From Neoalteromonas facilis (GTDB lineage: Bacteria > Pseudomonadota > Gammaproteobacteria > Enterobacterales > Alteromonadaceae), in assembly GCF_002807665.1 (NCBI RefSeq), contig NZ_PEAY01000002.1, positions 62,001-126,000 of the forward strand: a stretch of DNA of 64,000 nucleotides, written 5' to 3'. Below, in pieces: positions 7,732 to 16,856 of this stretch; position 1 is the first letter of the stretch, and every line of letters begins with the position of its first letter. Below the pieces are notes generated by a model that saw only the letters and a list, made by a program, of their open reading frames with translations, did no database searches and was not told where the DNA came from. The position numbers and the translations under genes were made by a program.

Positions 7732-8889
7732 GTGAGATCGCTCTTATACAAGGCTGCCGCCACGCTTGGGTTATTATCGGCTGGGACTGTTGCATTAGCA
7801 GAAACCGCCACTAAGGGGGATCCCTACCAATTGAATTTGACCAAGGGGGTCACAGACATCAGTAATCAGGTGTACGACCTGCATATGTTGATGTTTTTGA
7901 TCTGTGTGGCTATTGCGGTAGTCGTATTTGGGGTCATGTTCATTTCAATGTATTTACACCGTAAATCACGCGGTGTTAAACCCGCTAACTTCCATGAAAG
8001 TGTGAAAGTTGAAATCGCCTGGACAGTAGTGCCTTTCCTGATTTTGATTGGCATGGCGATCCCTGCGGCTAAAACGTTGATTGCGATGGAAGATACTTCT
8101 GAGCCTGACATGACAGTGTTAGTCACTGGCTCTCAGTGGAAGTGGCATTATAAGTATATGGACAATGAGGTTGAGTATTTCTCATTGTTAGCGACGCCAC
8201 AGAATCAAATCACCAATCGCTATTCAAAGGGCGAAAATTATTTGCTTGAAGTGGATCGTCCGCTCGTCATCCCAACAGGCCAGAAAGTGCGCTTCCTGAT
8301 CACCTCTGATGATGTTATCCACTCTTGGTGGGTACCAGATTTTGCCGTGAAAAAGGATGCTAACCCAGGGTTTATTAACGAAGCTTGGACCATGGTGAAT
8401 GAGCCTGGTGTCTATCGCGGCCAGTGTGCAGAGTTATGTGGTAAAGACCACGGTTTCATGCCTGTGGTCGTTATCGCAAAAGAGCCTGCTGACTATCAAG
8501 CTTGGATAACAGAACAAGAAGAAACACAACGCAAAGCGCGTGAAGAAGAGCAACGTTTACTGGCTATGAGCATGTCTATGGAAGAGCTTATGGCGGAAGG
8601 TGAGCGTGTTTACATGGCTGCGTGTGCAGCGTGCCACATGCCGAATGGTGAGGGTTTGCCTGGTGTATTCCCTGCACTTAAAGGTAGCCCAATGGCACTT
8701 AACGACATTCCTGGTCACATCGACATTGTACTTAACGGTAAAACCGGTACAGCGATGCAGGCATTTGGTAAGCAGTTAACATTATCCGAAATTGCGGCCG
8801 TTGTTACTTATGAGCGTAATGCTTGGGGTAATAACACTGGCGATATGGTGCAGGCAAAAGATGTTAACGCTGTTGCAACTGGACAATAG
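7732..8889 (+). CDS. coxB: Cytochrome c oxidase subunit II with fused cytochrome c domain
   Basis: Subunit II takes electrons from cytochrome c and passes them through the CuA centre to subunit I. There is a signal peptide (to about LAE, residue 24), two TM helices (about 45-75 and 95-115), and a periplasmic CuA domain with H197 and the set C232-x-E-x-C236-x3-H240-x2-M243. A C-terminal cytochrome c domain follows, with heme site C298-A-A-C301-H302 and a probable axial Met in GTAMQAFG. The fusion makes this a caa3-like enzyme. The start is GTG 7732, behind GGAGGTGTT. This is the first gene of the oxidase block. Confidence 0.96.
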   Translation: MRSLLYKAAATLGLLSAGTVALAETATKGDPYQLNLTKGVTDISNQVYDLHMLMFLICVAIAVVVFGVMFISMYLHRKSRGVKPANFHESVKVEIAWTVVPFLILIGMAIPAAKTLIAMEDTSEPDMTVLVTGSQWKWHYKYMDNEVEYFSLLATPQNQITNRYSKGENYLLEVDRPLVIPTGQKVRFLITSDDVIHSWWVPDFAVKKDANPGFINEAWTMVNEPGVYRGQCAELCGKDHGFMPVVVIAKEPADYQAWITEQEETQRKAREEEQRLLAMSMSMEELMAEGERVYMAACAACHMPNGEGLPGVFPALKGSPMALNDIPGHIDIVLNGKTGTAMQAFGKQLTLSEIAAVVTYERNAWGNNTGDMVQAKDVNAVATGQ

Positions 8890-8898
8890 GAGAGAGTG

Positions 8899-10506
8899 AT
8901 GAGTACCGCAACTGAAAATCTAGATCACGACGCCACTCACGCTCATGATGACCATCATCATGCGCCCCCGTCAGGCATAAGACGGTGGCTATACACGACG
9001 AACCATAAAGATATCGGCACGTTATATTTGTGGTTTGCCTTTATCATGTTTCTTGTCGGCGGTGCCATGGCAATGGTTATCCGCGCGGAGCTATTCCAGC
9101 CAGGTTTGCAGATAGTTGATCCGAACTTTTTCAACCAAATGACCACGGTGCACGGTTTGATCATGGTATTTGGTGCCGTTATGCCTGCTTTTACCGGGTT
9201 AGCGAACTGGTTAGTGCCGATGATGATTGGTGCGCCAGATATGGCTCTGCCTAGAATGAACAACTGGAGCTTTTGGATCCTACCGTTCGCATTTTTGATC
9301 TTACTGTCTTCATTGTTTGTTGAAGGTGGTGGTCCGGCATTCGGTTGGACGTTCTATGCTCCGCTATCAACTACCTACAGTAGTGATAGTACTGCCCTGT
9401 TCGTATTCTCAGTTCACATTATGGGTATCAGCTCAATTATGGGCGCTATCAACGTGATCGTGACCATCTTCAACATGCGTGCGCCAGGTATGACTTGGAT
9501 GAAGATGCCATTGTTCGTGTGGGCGTGGCTAATCACTGCATTCTTGTTAATTGCGGTTATGCCAGTGTTGGCCGGTGCAGTCACCATGGTGCTCACAGAC
9601 AAGTTCTTCGGCACTAGCTTCTTTGATGCCGCTGGTGGTGGTGATCCGGTGCTATTCCAGCATATATTCTGGTTCTTCGGGCACCCTGAAGTGTACATCA
9701 TGATTTTGCCGGCATTCGGTATTATCTCGCAAATCATCCCAACCTTTTCACGTAAGAAGCTGTTTGGTTACGCATCCATGGTGTACGCAACTGCGTCCAT
9801 CGCATTGTTGTCGTTTATCGTATGGGCTCACCATATGTTTACTACAGGGATGCCGGTGGCGGCGGAGATGTTCTTCATGTTCGCAACCATGCTGATTTCT
9901 GTACCTACTGGGGTAAAAGTATTTAACTGGGTTGCGACCATGTGGCGCGGTTCAATGACCTTTGAAATTCCGATGTTGTTCGCAATTGCGTTCGTAGTGC
10001 TGTTTACCATCGGTGGTTTCTCGGGCTTGATGTTGGCGATTACGCCAGTGGATTTCCAATACCATGATACATACTTCGTAGTAGCTCACTTCCATTACGT
10101 CTTGGTAACGGGCGCAGTGTTTTCGATTATGGCAGCTGTTTACTATTGGTTGCCTAAGTGGACAGGCCGCATGTTCGACATCACATTGGCGAAGTGGCAT
10201 TTCTGGTGTTCACTGATTTCAGTAAATGTACTGTTCTTCCCTATGCACTTTGTTGGCTTAGCGGGCATGCCACGTCGTATACCTGACTACGCGTTGCAAT
10301 TTGCCGATTTCAATAAGTGGATCAGTATCGGTGGTTTCGCGTTTGGTTTATCGCAGCTAATTTTCCTAGCGTTGTTAATAAAAGCTTGTCGCAAGCAAGG
10401 CGAAAAAGTATCTGACCAAGTATGGGAAGGTGCAGAAGGCTTAGAATGGGAAATCCCGTCACCAGCGCCTTATCATACGTTTGAAACGCCTCCTGTAGTG
10501 AAGTAA
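8899..10506 (+). CDS. coxA: Cytochrome c oxidase subunit I
   Basis: This is the catalytic heme-copper subunit, reducing O2 to water and pumping protons. Twelve or so TM helices are visible. Ligands seen are heme a H85 and H399, heme a3 H397, and CuB H262 (HPEVY with the cross-linked Tyr at 266) and H311/H312 in WAHHMFT. ATG 8899 is preferred over GTG 8896 because AGGAG at 8888-8892 is then 6 nt away. The N-terminus is oddly His-rich (six His between residues 10 and 21) before the conserved GIRRWLYTTNHKDIG. Confidence 0.97.
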   Translation: MSTATENLDHDATHAHDDHHHAPPSGIRRWLYTTNHKDIGTLYLWFAFIMFLVGGAMAMVIRAELFQPGLQIVDPNFFNQMTTVHGLIMVFGAVMPAFTGLANWLVPMMIGAPDMALPRMNNWSFWILPFAFLILLSSLFVEGGGPAFGWTFYAPLSTTYSSDSTALFVFSVHIMGISSIMGAINVIVTIFNMRAPGMTWMKMPLFVWAWLITAFLLIAVMPVLAGAVTMVLTDKFFGTSFFDAAGGGDPVLFQHIFWFFGHPEVYIMILPAFGIISQIIPTFSRKKLFGYASMVYATASIALLSFIVWAHHMFTTGMPVAAEMFFMFATMLISVPTGVKVFNWVATMWRGSMTFEIPMLFAIAFVVLFTIGGFSGLMLAITPVDFQYHDTYFVVAHFHYVLVTGAVFSIMAAVYYWLPKWTGRMFDITLAKWHFWCSLISVNVLFFPMHFVGLAGMPRRIPDYALQFADFNKWISIGGFAFGLSQLIFLALLIKACRKQGEKVSDQVWEGAEGLEWEIPSPAPYHTFETPPVVK

Positions 10507-10515
10507 GGGGCAATC

Positions 10516-11112
10516 GTGAGTCGAGCAGCGGCAAACAAGGCGAATAGTCGACTAGTGGTAAAACTAGTCGGCATCGTTATTGGTATGTTTGGATTTGGTT
10601 TTGCGTTAGTGCCGCTGTATGAGGTGTTTTGTGACATCACTGGCATAAACGGCAAAACAGAAGATCAGGCAGCGACTTACGAAGCCGTAACGGTAGACAC
10701 CTCGCGTTGGGTAACCGTTGAATTTCTTACTCGCACAAACAGTGGGATGCCGTGGGAATTTGAAGCACGTACCAAACGGATACGTGTGAATCCGGGCGAA
10801 TTGCACACCGTTGAATTTTATGTGCGTAACCCAGCCCGTCGCGACATTATTGCACAGGCGATACCGTCAGTATCGCCCGGCACAGCCGCATTATATATAA
10901 ATAAAACCGAGTGTTTCTGTTTCAATCACCAGCCGCTTGCCTCTGGTGAAGAAGCGTTAATGCCGATGAAGTTTTATGTGGATCCGCAGTTACCGGAAGA
11001 CATTTCGTTTTTCACACTGCAATACACATTGTATGACGTTACCGAGGCAGCAACTAAGGCCGGTGAAACGGTCGCTAAGAACAATAATGATATAGCCGCG
11101 ATTGACAGCTAG
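10516..11112 (+). CDS. ctaG: CuB-site copper chaperone CtaG/Cox11
   Basis: This membrane-anchored chaperone inserts copper into the CuB site of subunit I. It has an N-terminal TM helix (about residues 15-37) and then the periplasmic Ig-like Cox11 domain with the copper-binding Cys pair C133-F-C135 in KTECFCFNHQPL. The motif FFTLQYTLYDVTE near the end is typical of the family. It starts with GTG 10516 behind AAGGGG. Its place between coxA and coxC is the usual one in gammaproteobacteria. Confidence 0.95.
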   Translation: MSRAAANKANSRLVVKLVGIVIGMFGFGFALVPLYEVFCDITGINGKTEDQAATYEAVTVDTSRWVTVEFLTRTNSGMPWEFEARTKRIRVNPGELHTVEFYVRNPARRDIIAQAIPSVSPGTAALYINKTECFCFNHQPLASGEEALMPMKFYVDPQLPEDISFFTLQYTLYDVTEAATKAGETVAKNNNDIAAIDS

Positions 11113-11124
11113 AAGGAGAAAACC

Positions 11125-12018
11125 ATGTCTCAGCAAGATACGCCGACGCAATATGAAAAGTACTATGTGCCTGAACAGAGCATTTGGCCCATAGTGGGCG
11201 CGGTCGCGTTATTCTTAATTGCCGTTGGTGCAGGGAATTACGTTATCGAGGTCACAAAAGGTAAACCGGGGATCGGCGGCTACGTATTGTCTGCGGGTCT
11301 GATAACGTTGGTTGTCATGTTATTTGGTTGGTTCAAGAACCAAATCGACGAGTCCATGGGCGGTTTATATTCAGCTCAGCTTGGACGCTCTTACCGTCAG
11401 GGCATGATGTGGTTTATTTTCTCTGAGGTTATGTTCTTCGCCGCGTTCTTTGGTGCGTTGTTCTATGCCCGTACGATTGCGGTGCCATGGCTAGGCGGCG
11501 CATCTAACAACGTTATGACAAATGAAGTATTGTGGCCAACGTTCGAAGCGATGTGGCCACTAGTGAATACGCCGGGTGGAACAGAAACTACCGCTATGCC
11601 GTGGCAAGGCCTTGCGACCTACAATACGATTATCTTATTGATATCGTCAGTAACATTGCATTTTGCTCATGTGGGCTTGGAACAAAACAAGCGTGGACAG
11701 CTGAACTTGATGTTACTTGTCACTATCCTGCTCGGTGTTACCTTTTTAGGTCTGCAAGCATATGAATATATTCATGCTTACAATGATTTGGGTCTGAAGT
11801 TAGACAGCGGCATATACGGTAACACGTTCTTCTTGCTGACAGGTTTCCACGGTATGCACGTAACGCTTGGTACGATAATTTTGATTGTATTGTACTTGCG
11901 CGTACTCAAAGGGCACTTTACGCCCAAAGAGCACTTTGCATTCCAGGCAGGTAGCTGGTACTGGCACTTTGTTGACGTGGTTTGGGTAATGCTATTTATT
12001 TTCGTTTACATATTGTAA
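11125..12018 (+). CDS. coxC: Cytochrome c oxidase subunit III
   Basis: This 297-residue, seven-TM subunit stabilises the oxidase. Typical blocks are seen: MMWFIFSEVMFFAAFF, FFLLTGFHGMHVTLGT, and the C-terminal SWYWHFVDVVWVMLFIFVYIL-type end. The N-terminal motif YEKYYVPEQSIWPI is common in gammaproteobacterial CoxC. ATG 11125 follows AAGGAG at a good distance. A hairpin lies 24 nt after the stop, so transcription may partly end here. Confidence 0.96.
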   Translation: MSQQDTPTQYEKYYVPEQSIWPIVGAVALFLIAVGAGNYVIEVTKGKPGIGGYVLSAGLITLVVMLFGWFKNQIDESMGGLYSAQLGRSYRQGMMWFIFSEVMFFAAFFGALFYARTIAVPWLGGASNNVMTNEVLWPTFEAMWPLVNTPGGTETTAMPWQGLATYNTIILLISSVTLHFAHVGLEQNKRGQLNLMLLVTILLGVTFLGLQAYEYIHAYNDLGLKLDSGIYGNTFFLLTGFHGMHVTLGTIILIVLYLRVLKGHFTPKEHFAFQAGSWYWHFVDVVWVMLFIFVYIL

Positions 12019-12042
12019 GCGTAGATTAGTAACAGTGAACCG

Positions 12043-12069
12043 AACAGAGCCGCTTTTGCCGGCTCTGTT
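12043..12069. terminator. Hairpin between coxC and the reversed DUF2909 gene
   Basis: Stem AACAGAGCC (12043-12051) pairs perfectly with GGCTCTGTT (12061-12069) around a 9-nt loop, followed on the plus strand by AATTTT. It sits between convergent coxC and DUF2909 genes and probably acts on both strands, although the U-tract is short. If it is efficient, the assembly genes downstream need their own promoter. Confidence 0.6.
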
Positions 12070-12080
12070 AATTTTGGGGG

Positions 12081-12290
12081 TTAGTAAGGTCTTGGGTTTG
12101 GTGTAATCAGGCCTGTTGCCAAAGCCAATAAAATGATCACAACAATGATGACAGACGTCATCACACGCCGACCGATATATTTACTCATTGGTTCACCGTC
12201 AGGGTCATGATTCATCATGACTTTCATGGCCAGAAATAAGTTATAAATCATGTAGAGTAATAGGCCGCAAAGTATTATTTTAATTATCAT
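12081..12290 (-). CDS. DUF2909 twin-transmembrane small protein
   Basis: This is a 69-residue membrane protein with two TM helices (about 3-22 and 45-64) joined by a loop HDPDGEPMSKYIGRR. It matches DUF2909, a small family found next to SURF1 in gammaproteobacterial cox loci; the function is unknown. The frame is open further upstream, but ATG 12290 puts the first TM at the N-terminus as in the family. It runs against the surrounding cox genes, and its start is only 19 nt from the SURF1 start. A role in oxidase assembly is inferred from location only. Confidence 0.75.
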   Translation of the reverse strand: MIIKIILCGLLLYMIYNLFLAMKVMMNHDPDGEPMSKYIGRRVMTSVIIVVIILLALATGLITPNPRPY

Positions 12291-12309
12291 GTGAATTCCA
12301 GGTTGAAGA

Positions 12310-13023
12310 ATGAGTACTGGTAAAAAACGCTTTCCTTGGATAGCTACTGTAGTGACATTTATTGCAGTTGTCATCCTTGCCAGATTGGGATTCTGGCAAT
12401 TGGAACGTATGCATGAAAAGCAGCAACGCTTGACTCAATTAGAGCAGCGCACGGATCGCAGCACGTTGAATTTACACAGCGCTTTCGTGCAAGGCGATGC
12501 CGTGGCCGATGTGCCAGTCAGTTTTGCAGCCACAATTGATACTGCGCGTCTACTATACCTTGATAATCGGGTAGTCGATGGCATGGTGGGTTATGAAGTA
12601 TTCGCCATTGCCGATACCGCTATTGGTCAAGTACTGCTCAATTTTGGTTGGATAAAAGGCGGAGCCACTCGTGCTGAATTGCCTGCAGTTGAACTACCCA
12701 CAAGCTTAACGGAGTTCAACGGTAATATCGTTGAGCCCAACTTAAATCCGATTATTCGTGAGACTGCCCAAGCGTATGCGGATTTTCCGCTGGTGGTGCA
12801 GCAAATCGATATGGCCCTTTTGAGTGGCATGTTAAATACCGAGTTACACCCATTTTATATCGCTTTAGACAATCAAACGCCTCAGTTTGTACGTAATTGG
12901 CAGCCTGTGGTGATGTCTCCAGAAAAACATTTAGGTTATGCGTTGCAATGGTTTGGACTAGCCATTGCCGCTGTGGTTATATTTTTTATCGCATTATTTA
13001 AAAGGAATGCTAGCAGTGACTAA
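12310..13023 (+). CDS. SURF1 family oxidase assembly protein
   Basis: This 237-residue inner membrane protein has the classic SURF1 layout: an N-terminal TM (about 8-28), a periplasmic domain, and a C-terminal TM (about 212-230). Family motifs include LARLGFWQLERMHEK, LLYLDNRVVDGMVGYEV, VLLNFGWIKGG and HLGYALQWFGLA. SURF1 helps place heme a in subunit I. The weak ribosome binding site AGGTTGAAG precedes ATG 12310. Its last 8 nt overlap the next gene. Confidence 0.93.
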   Translation: MSTGKKRFPWIATVVTFIAVVILARLGFWQLERMHEKQQRLTQLEQRTDRSTLNLHSAFVQGDAVADVPVSFAATIDTARLLYLDNRVVDGMVGYEVFAIADTAIGQVLLNFGWIKGGATRAELPAVELPTSLTEFNGNIVEPNLNPIIRETAQAYADFPLVVQQIDMALLSGMLNTELHPFYIALDNQTPQFVRNWQPVVMSPEKHLGYALQWFGLAIAAVVIFFIALFKRNASSD

Positions 13024-13570
13024 ATCAAACAAAGTAACGGTTTTTTTACTTGTTGTTGTTTTCGTTTTACCCGTGATCTTGGCCAAACTCGCGCTTGATA
13101 ATGATTGGTTTAATCGAGGTGCTACTAATCGTGGTGAGCTACTGAAAACGCCCATTGATATGAGCGAAATGCTAACAGAGAGCGAGCCAAGCTGGCGGAT
13201 CCTATATGTGCTCCCTTCTGAGTGCAGTGTGGAATGTGAAAATGCGCTTTATAGTATAGAGCAGGTTTGGGTAGCTTTAGGGCGAGAATCTGACCGTGCA
13301 CAAGCCACGGTCGTTGTGACAGAAGTGAGCGATGCAGCAAAAGTAGCAGCACTAAAAGAACAAAAACACGTCACTCTGTTAACGGTAAATCAGCAAAATG
13401 TTAATAAGGTGTTTAAAGATTTGTCCGCAAGTGGTATTTTCCTAGTAGACACTTTGAATAACGCGATGTTGCGTTATCCATTGCAACAAGAAAAACAAGA
13501 AGCTGTCATGCACAGCCGAGATATTTTGGCCGATTTACGCAAAATGCTGAAATTATCCCGGATTGGTTAG
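13016..13570 (+). CDS. Membrane-anchored Sco/thioredoxin-like protein of cox locus
   Basis: This is a 184-residue protein with one N-terminal TM (about 6-26) and a periplasmic domain. The family is the uncharacterised gene commonly found between SURF1 and ctaA. A CxxxC motif is seen in SECSVECEN, at the position of the copper-binding CxxxC of Sco proteins, but the later IFLVDTLNN has Thr where Sco has the ligand His (VDHS). A thioredoxin-like fold with altered copper or redox chemistry is inferred. I chose GTG 13016 because AAGGA at 13002-13006 is then 9 nt away; ATG 13007 would abut it. Confidence 0.8.
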   Translation: MTKSNKVTVFLLVVVFVLPVILAKLALDNDWFNRGATNRGELLKTPIDMSEMLTESEPSWRILYVLPSECSVECENALYSIEQVWVALGRESDRAQATVVVTEVSDAAKVAALKEQKHVTLLTVNQQNVNKVFKDLSASGIFLVDTLNNAMLRYPLQQEKQEAVMHSRDILADLRKMLKLSRIG

Positions 13571-13581
13571 GGGAAAATGGA

Positions 13582-14559
13582 ATGAAAAAGCTGGTACTAG
13601 CGAGCATACTGCTTGCGTTAGTGGTCATTGTATTGGGTGCTTATACCCGACTGACTGATGCCGGCTTAGGTTGCCCTGATTGGCCCGGATGTTATGGGCA
13701 TTTCACTGTGCCTCAGAGCGATATGCATGTCGAAGCTGCGAATGCTGCCTATCCTGATAGACCGGTAGAAGCTGAAAAAGCTTGGAATGAAATGGTACAC
13801 CGCTATTTCGCTGCCACTCTTGGCTTTTTCATCGTCATAATTGCAGCCATCGCTTTCATCAAACGTAATTTTAATCGACCCCTAAAGCTACCCATTTTCC
13901 TTGTATTGCTGGTGATATTCCAAGGAATGCTGGGCATGTGGACGGTAACGCTAAACTTGTTACCCGCAGTCGTGATGGGGCATTTACTCGGCGGCTTTAC
14001 GGTTCTTTCGTGCTTATTCCTGCTGCTCTTACGCTTAACCCCTTATCGCATTCCAGGCGGTGATCCTCACCTTAAACCGTTGGCTAAATTTGCCGCGTTA
14101 GGCGTATTTATTTTGGTGTGTCAGATTGCGCTCGGTGGATGGACGTCAGCAAACTATGCGGCATTAGCCTGTACTGAGTTCCCGCTATGTGAAGGTGATT
14201 GGACTCAACGTTTAGATTTTGTCGGCGCCTACACTATTCCACCGGCTGACAATTACGAATTTGGTGCTCACGATTATGGTGAGCGTATGACAATGCACAT
14301 CATGCATCGTATTGGTGCTGTGGTGACTTTCTTGTATTTATGTTGGCTCGCGGTAGCGTTATATAAGCGCGCGTCTTCAAGCATGATCAAAAGCTTAGTG
14401 GTTTTGATGGTGTGTGTGCTTGGTGCACAAGTGTTGCTTGGCGTTAGCAACATCGTATTCAGTTTGCCATTGACAGTCGCTGTTGCGCACAACGCAGTAG
14501 CGGCGTGTTTATTGTTAGTCATGGTGATGCTCACCTACACGCTTTATCGCAAGATATAG
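13582..14559 (+). CDS. ctaA: Heme A synthase (COX15/CtaA)
   Basis: This 325-residue, eight-TM enzyme oxidises the C8 methyl of heme O to the formyl of heme A. Seen are TRLTDAGLGCPDWPGCYG near the N-terminus, EMVHRYFAATLGF with a heme-ligand His, GHLLGGFTV, and MHIMHRIGAVVTF, then HNAVAACLL near the end. The second Cys pair region (ALACTEFPLCEG) is also present. It follows the Sco-like gene by 11 nt and is followed by ctaB, which makes its substrate. Confidence 0.94.
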   Translation: MKKLVLASILLALVVIVLGAYTRLTDAGLGCPDWPGCYGHFTVPQSDMHVEAANAAYPDRPVEAEKAWNEMVHRYFAATLGFFIVIIAAIAFIKRNFNRPLKLPIFLVLLVIFQGMLGMWTVTLNLLPAVVMGHLLGGFTVLSCLFLLLLRLTPYRIPGGDPHLKPLAKFAALGVFILVCQIALGGWTSANYAALACTEFPLCEGDWTQRLDFVGAYTIPPADNYEFGAHDYGERMTMHIMHRIGAVVTFLYLCWLAVALYKRASSSMIKSLVVLMVCVLGAQVLLGVSNIVFSLPLTVAVAHNAVAACLLLVMVMLTYTLYRKI

Positions 14560-14577
14560 GTTTCTCAGGAGATTTTT

Positions 14578-15504
14578 GTGGCTCGTTCTATCTCAATTGA
14601 AAATGCTTCCAAAAAGTCAGCAACTCAGCATCAGCAAGCGAGTTGGCGTGACTATTATGAATTAACTAAACCGCGTGTGGTTATGCTGTTATTGCTAACG
14701 GCACTGGTCGGTATGTGTTTGGCGAGTGATACATGGATTGCATGGCAAACCTTGATTGCAGGCTTGGTGGGTATTGGATTTTTATCTTCCGCTGCGGCGG
14801 TTGTGAATCACGTAGTTGATCATCGTATTGATAGTCAAATGGCGCGTACGTTCAATCGACCTGTCGCGCGCGGGAAAGTGTCAATCGCACGCGCATTAAC
14901 TTTCTCCTTGGTTTTGACCATTATCGGCATGGCGACACTTTTTGTATGGGTTAATGCATTAACCGCGTGGTTAACTTTTGCTAGCTTATTAGGTTATGCC
15001 GTGGTGTATACCATGTTCTTAAAGCGCGCAACGCCACAAAATATTGTGATTGGTGGTCTTGCAGGTGCTGCGCCTCCGTTATTGGGCTGGACAGCCGTTA
15101 CCGGTGAAATCCACGCACATGCATTATTGTTAGTGCTGATTATTTTTACCTGGACACCGCCTCATTTCTGGGCGCTGGCCATTCATAGAGAAAAAGACTA
15201 CGCCAAGGCTGAAATACCCATGTTACCAGTGACTCATGGGATTTCGTTCACCAAAACGTCTGTTTTGTTGTACACCGTTTTACTCTGTTTAGTTTGTTTG
15301 TTGCCGTTCTTGGTTGGTATGACGGGTCTGATATACCTTGTGGGCTCTAGTCTTTTAAACGCTGGTTTTATGTATTACGCGTGGAAATTGAAGTTTGCCA
15401 GTGATAGCCAAACCGCGATGCAAACATTCAAGTTTTCAATCATCCATCTTATGATATTGTTCGTTGTACTATTGGTTGATCACTACATTCCATTGTCTCT
15501 ATGA
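14578..15504 (+). CDS. ctaB: Protoheme IX farnesyltransferase (heme O synthase)
   Basis: This UbiA-family prenyltransferase, 308 residues with about nine TM helices, converts heme B to heme O. The prenyl-diphosphate-binding motif N77-x3-D81-x3-D85 is visible, followed by [15 protein letters not shown]. The second motif [16 protein letters not shown] is also typical. It starts with GTG 14578 behind CAGGAG. Its last 4 nt overlap the sco start (ATGA), so the two are probably coupled. Confidence 0.95.
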   Translation: MARSISIENASKKSATQHQQASWRDYYELTKPRVVMLLLLTALVGMCLASDTWIAWQTLIAGLVGIGFLSSAAAVVNHVVDHRIDSQMARTFNRPVARGKVSIARALTFSLVLTIIGMATLFVWVNALTAWLTFASLLGYAVVYTMFLKRATPQNIVIGGLAGAAPPLLGWTAVTGEIHAHALLLVLIIFTWTPPHFWALAIHREKDYAKAEIPMLPVTHGISFTKTSVLLYTVLLCLVCLLPFLVGMTGLIYLVGSSLLNAGFMYYAWKLKFASDSQTAMQTFKFSIIHLMILFVVLLVDHYIPLSL

Positions 15505-16181
15505 ATCAAAAAACTATAACGGGCGTCATCGCATTGTTGGCGCTCATTGGTGGCATTTATGCTGCAATTGTTATTGCGCCACCGGGATCTGATACCGCTT
15601 CTTCAGCCTCGAATGAGCTTGCAACCCAGTACTTGCAACAATATCCACAGCCAAGAGAGTTAGTGGACTTTTCACTGACCAATCATCTGGGTGAACCGGC
15701 TACTAAAGCTATGTTTTTGAACAAATGGACTTTGCTATTTGTAGGCTATACCTATTGCCCAGATATTTGTCCCACCACATTAGCAGCGGTTAATAGCGCC
15801 TACCCCAAGTTGATTGAAAGTGCTAGCGAGCCGTTGCAGGTCGTGTTTTTATCGGTTGACCCAAACAGGGATACGATTGAACGTTTAAACCAATATATGA
15901 CCTTTTTTAATGACCAGTTTATAGGTATGACAGGCGAACATGCTCAACTTTTCCCGTTGGTTCGCAGCATGGGTATGATGTATTCCATGACCGAAAGCAC
16001 CGATAACCCTAACTACCTTGTTGATCACAGTGCATCGATTGTCGTGATCAATCCGAAAGCCCAAGTGATAGGTCGCTTTAAGCCTCAGCATAAGCCTGGT
16101 GAACTTGCGATCAGCGATACCGCGCAGATCCTTGCGGATTTGCCCATTATCATGCAAAGCGGGCAGAAACCGGTTCACTAA
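15501..16181 (+). CDS. SCO1/SenC/PrrC family CuA-site copper protein
   Basis: This 226-residue, membrane-anchored thioredoxin-fold protein delivers copper to the CuA site of subunit II. There is an N-terminal TM (about 7-26) and copper ligands C86 and C90 in [12 protein letters not shown], with H176 in LVDHSAS. Other family signs are [11 protein letters not shown] and FIGMTGEH. It is the last oxidase-related gene of the block. Confidence 0.95.
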   Translation: MNQKTITGVIALLALIGGIYAAIVIAPPGSDTASSASNELATQYLQQYPQPRELVDFSLTNHLGEPATKAMFLNKWTLLFVGYTYCPDICPTTLAAVNSAYPKLIESASEPLQVVFLSVDPNRDTIERLNQYMTFFNDQFIGMTGEHAQLFPLVRSMGMMYSMTESTDNPNYLVDHSASIVVINPKAQVIGRFKPQHKPGELAISDTAQILADLPIIMQSGQKPVH

Positions 16182-16182
16182 A

Positions 16183-16791
16183 ATGGCGCCAATAACATGT
16201 GCTAAATCATCTGATGCACCGGCATTGGCTGAGCTTGTTTTTGCCGCAGCTCCTTTAATGTTGAGCGAGCTGTTTGGTGATGGCGATGAGACCTTAGCGC
16301 GTGACTTTTTGGCATTTTGCTTCAATGAACCGGCTGGACAATTTGGTTACGCGAATCATTTCGTGATCCGTGACGCAATGTCTGTTGTTGCCTGTGCTTG
16401 CGTGTGGCATAACCAATTACCCACTGACTTTGATCAGGCAACGTTGGCACAAATAGTGGCGTATTTTGGCCTTGCAAAAGCCAAAGACATTCTCAAACGC
16501 AATGAAGTGTATAGCGCTGAAATCAAGCACCCCAAGGTGCATCAGATTGCATTGGGCCATGTCAGTGTAGCGCCAAGAGCACAGCGGCAAGGATTGGCAT
16601 CAATGCTCATTCAACACGCCGAAACGTTAGGTGCTAAGATGAGTAAAGATGAACTGGTGATAGATGTAGAGCAACATAATCAGGCCGCTATCCAGTGTTA
16701 CCTAAACGCGGGTTTTACCATTGTTGGAAACTCTCTATCAGGGCGCTATCAACGTTATCAAAAGGTACTCTCAGGTAAACTTGACACATAA
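16183..16791 (+). CDS. GNAT family N-acetyltransferase
   Basis: This is a 202-residue soluble protein. The C-terminal half has the acetyl-CoA binding pattern of GNAT enzymes: HVSVAPRAQRQGLASMLI (motif A, R/Q-x-x-G-x-A) and QHNQAAIQCYLNAGF (motif B). The substrate is unknown. The frame extends into sco, but ATG 16183, just after the sco stop at 16179-16181, is the sensible start. It may be transcribed with the cox block. Confidence 0.85.
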   Translation: MAPITCAKSSDAPALAELVFAAAPLMLSELFGDGDETLARDFLAFCFNEPAGQFGYANHFVIRDAMSVVACACVWHNQLPTDFDQATLAQIVAYFGLAKAKDILKRNEVYSAEIKHPKVHQIALGHVSVAPRAQRQGLASMLIQHAETLGAKMSKDELVIDVEQHNQAAIQCYLNAGFTIVGNSLSGRYQRYQKVLSGKLDT

Positions 16792-16812
16792 TTTACCTGT
16801 GGTTATTTTTTC
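16772..16812 (+). terminator. Likely rho-independent terminator at end of GNAT gene
   Basis: CAGGTAAA (16772-16779) pairs with TTTACCTG (16792-16799) around a 12-nt loop, then TGGTTATTTTTT follows. The stem begins inside the last codons of the acetyltransferase gene. It would end the long oxidase-block transcript. Confidence 0.6.
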
Positions 16813-16856
16813 GTATAGCTCGATTTGAAACATCTATCTATTTAAAAGGAATTAAT

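Noticed and set aside
15885-16325. 146-residue minus-strand frame across the sco and GNAT genes
   Set aside because: It spans two well-supported genes in antisense and has no family features.
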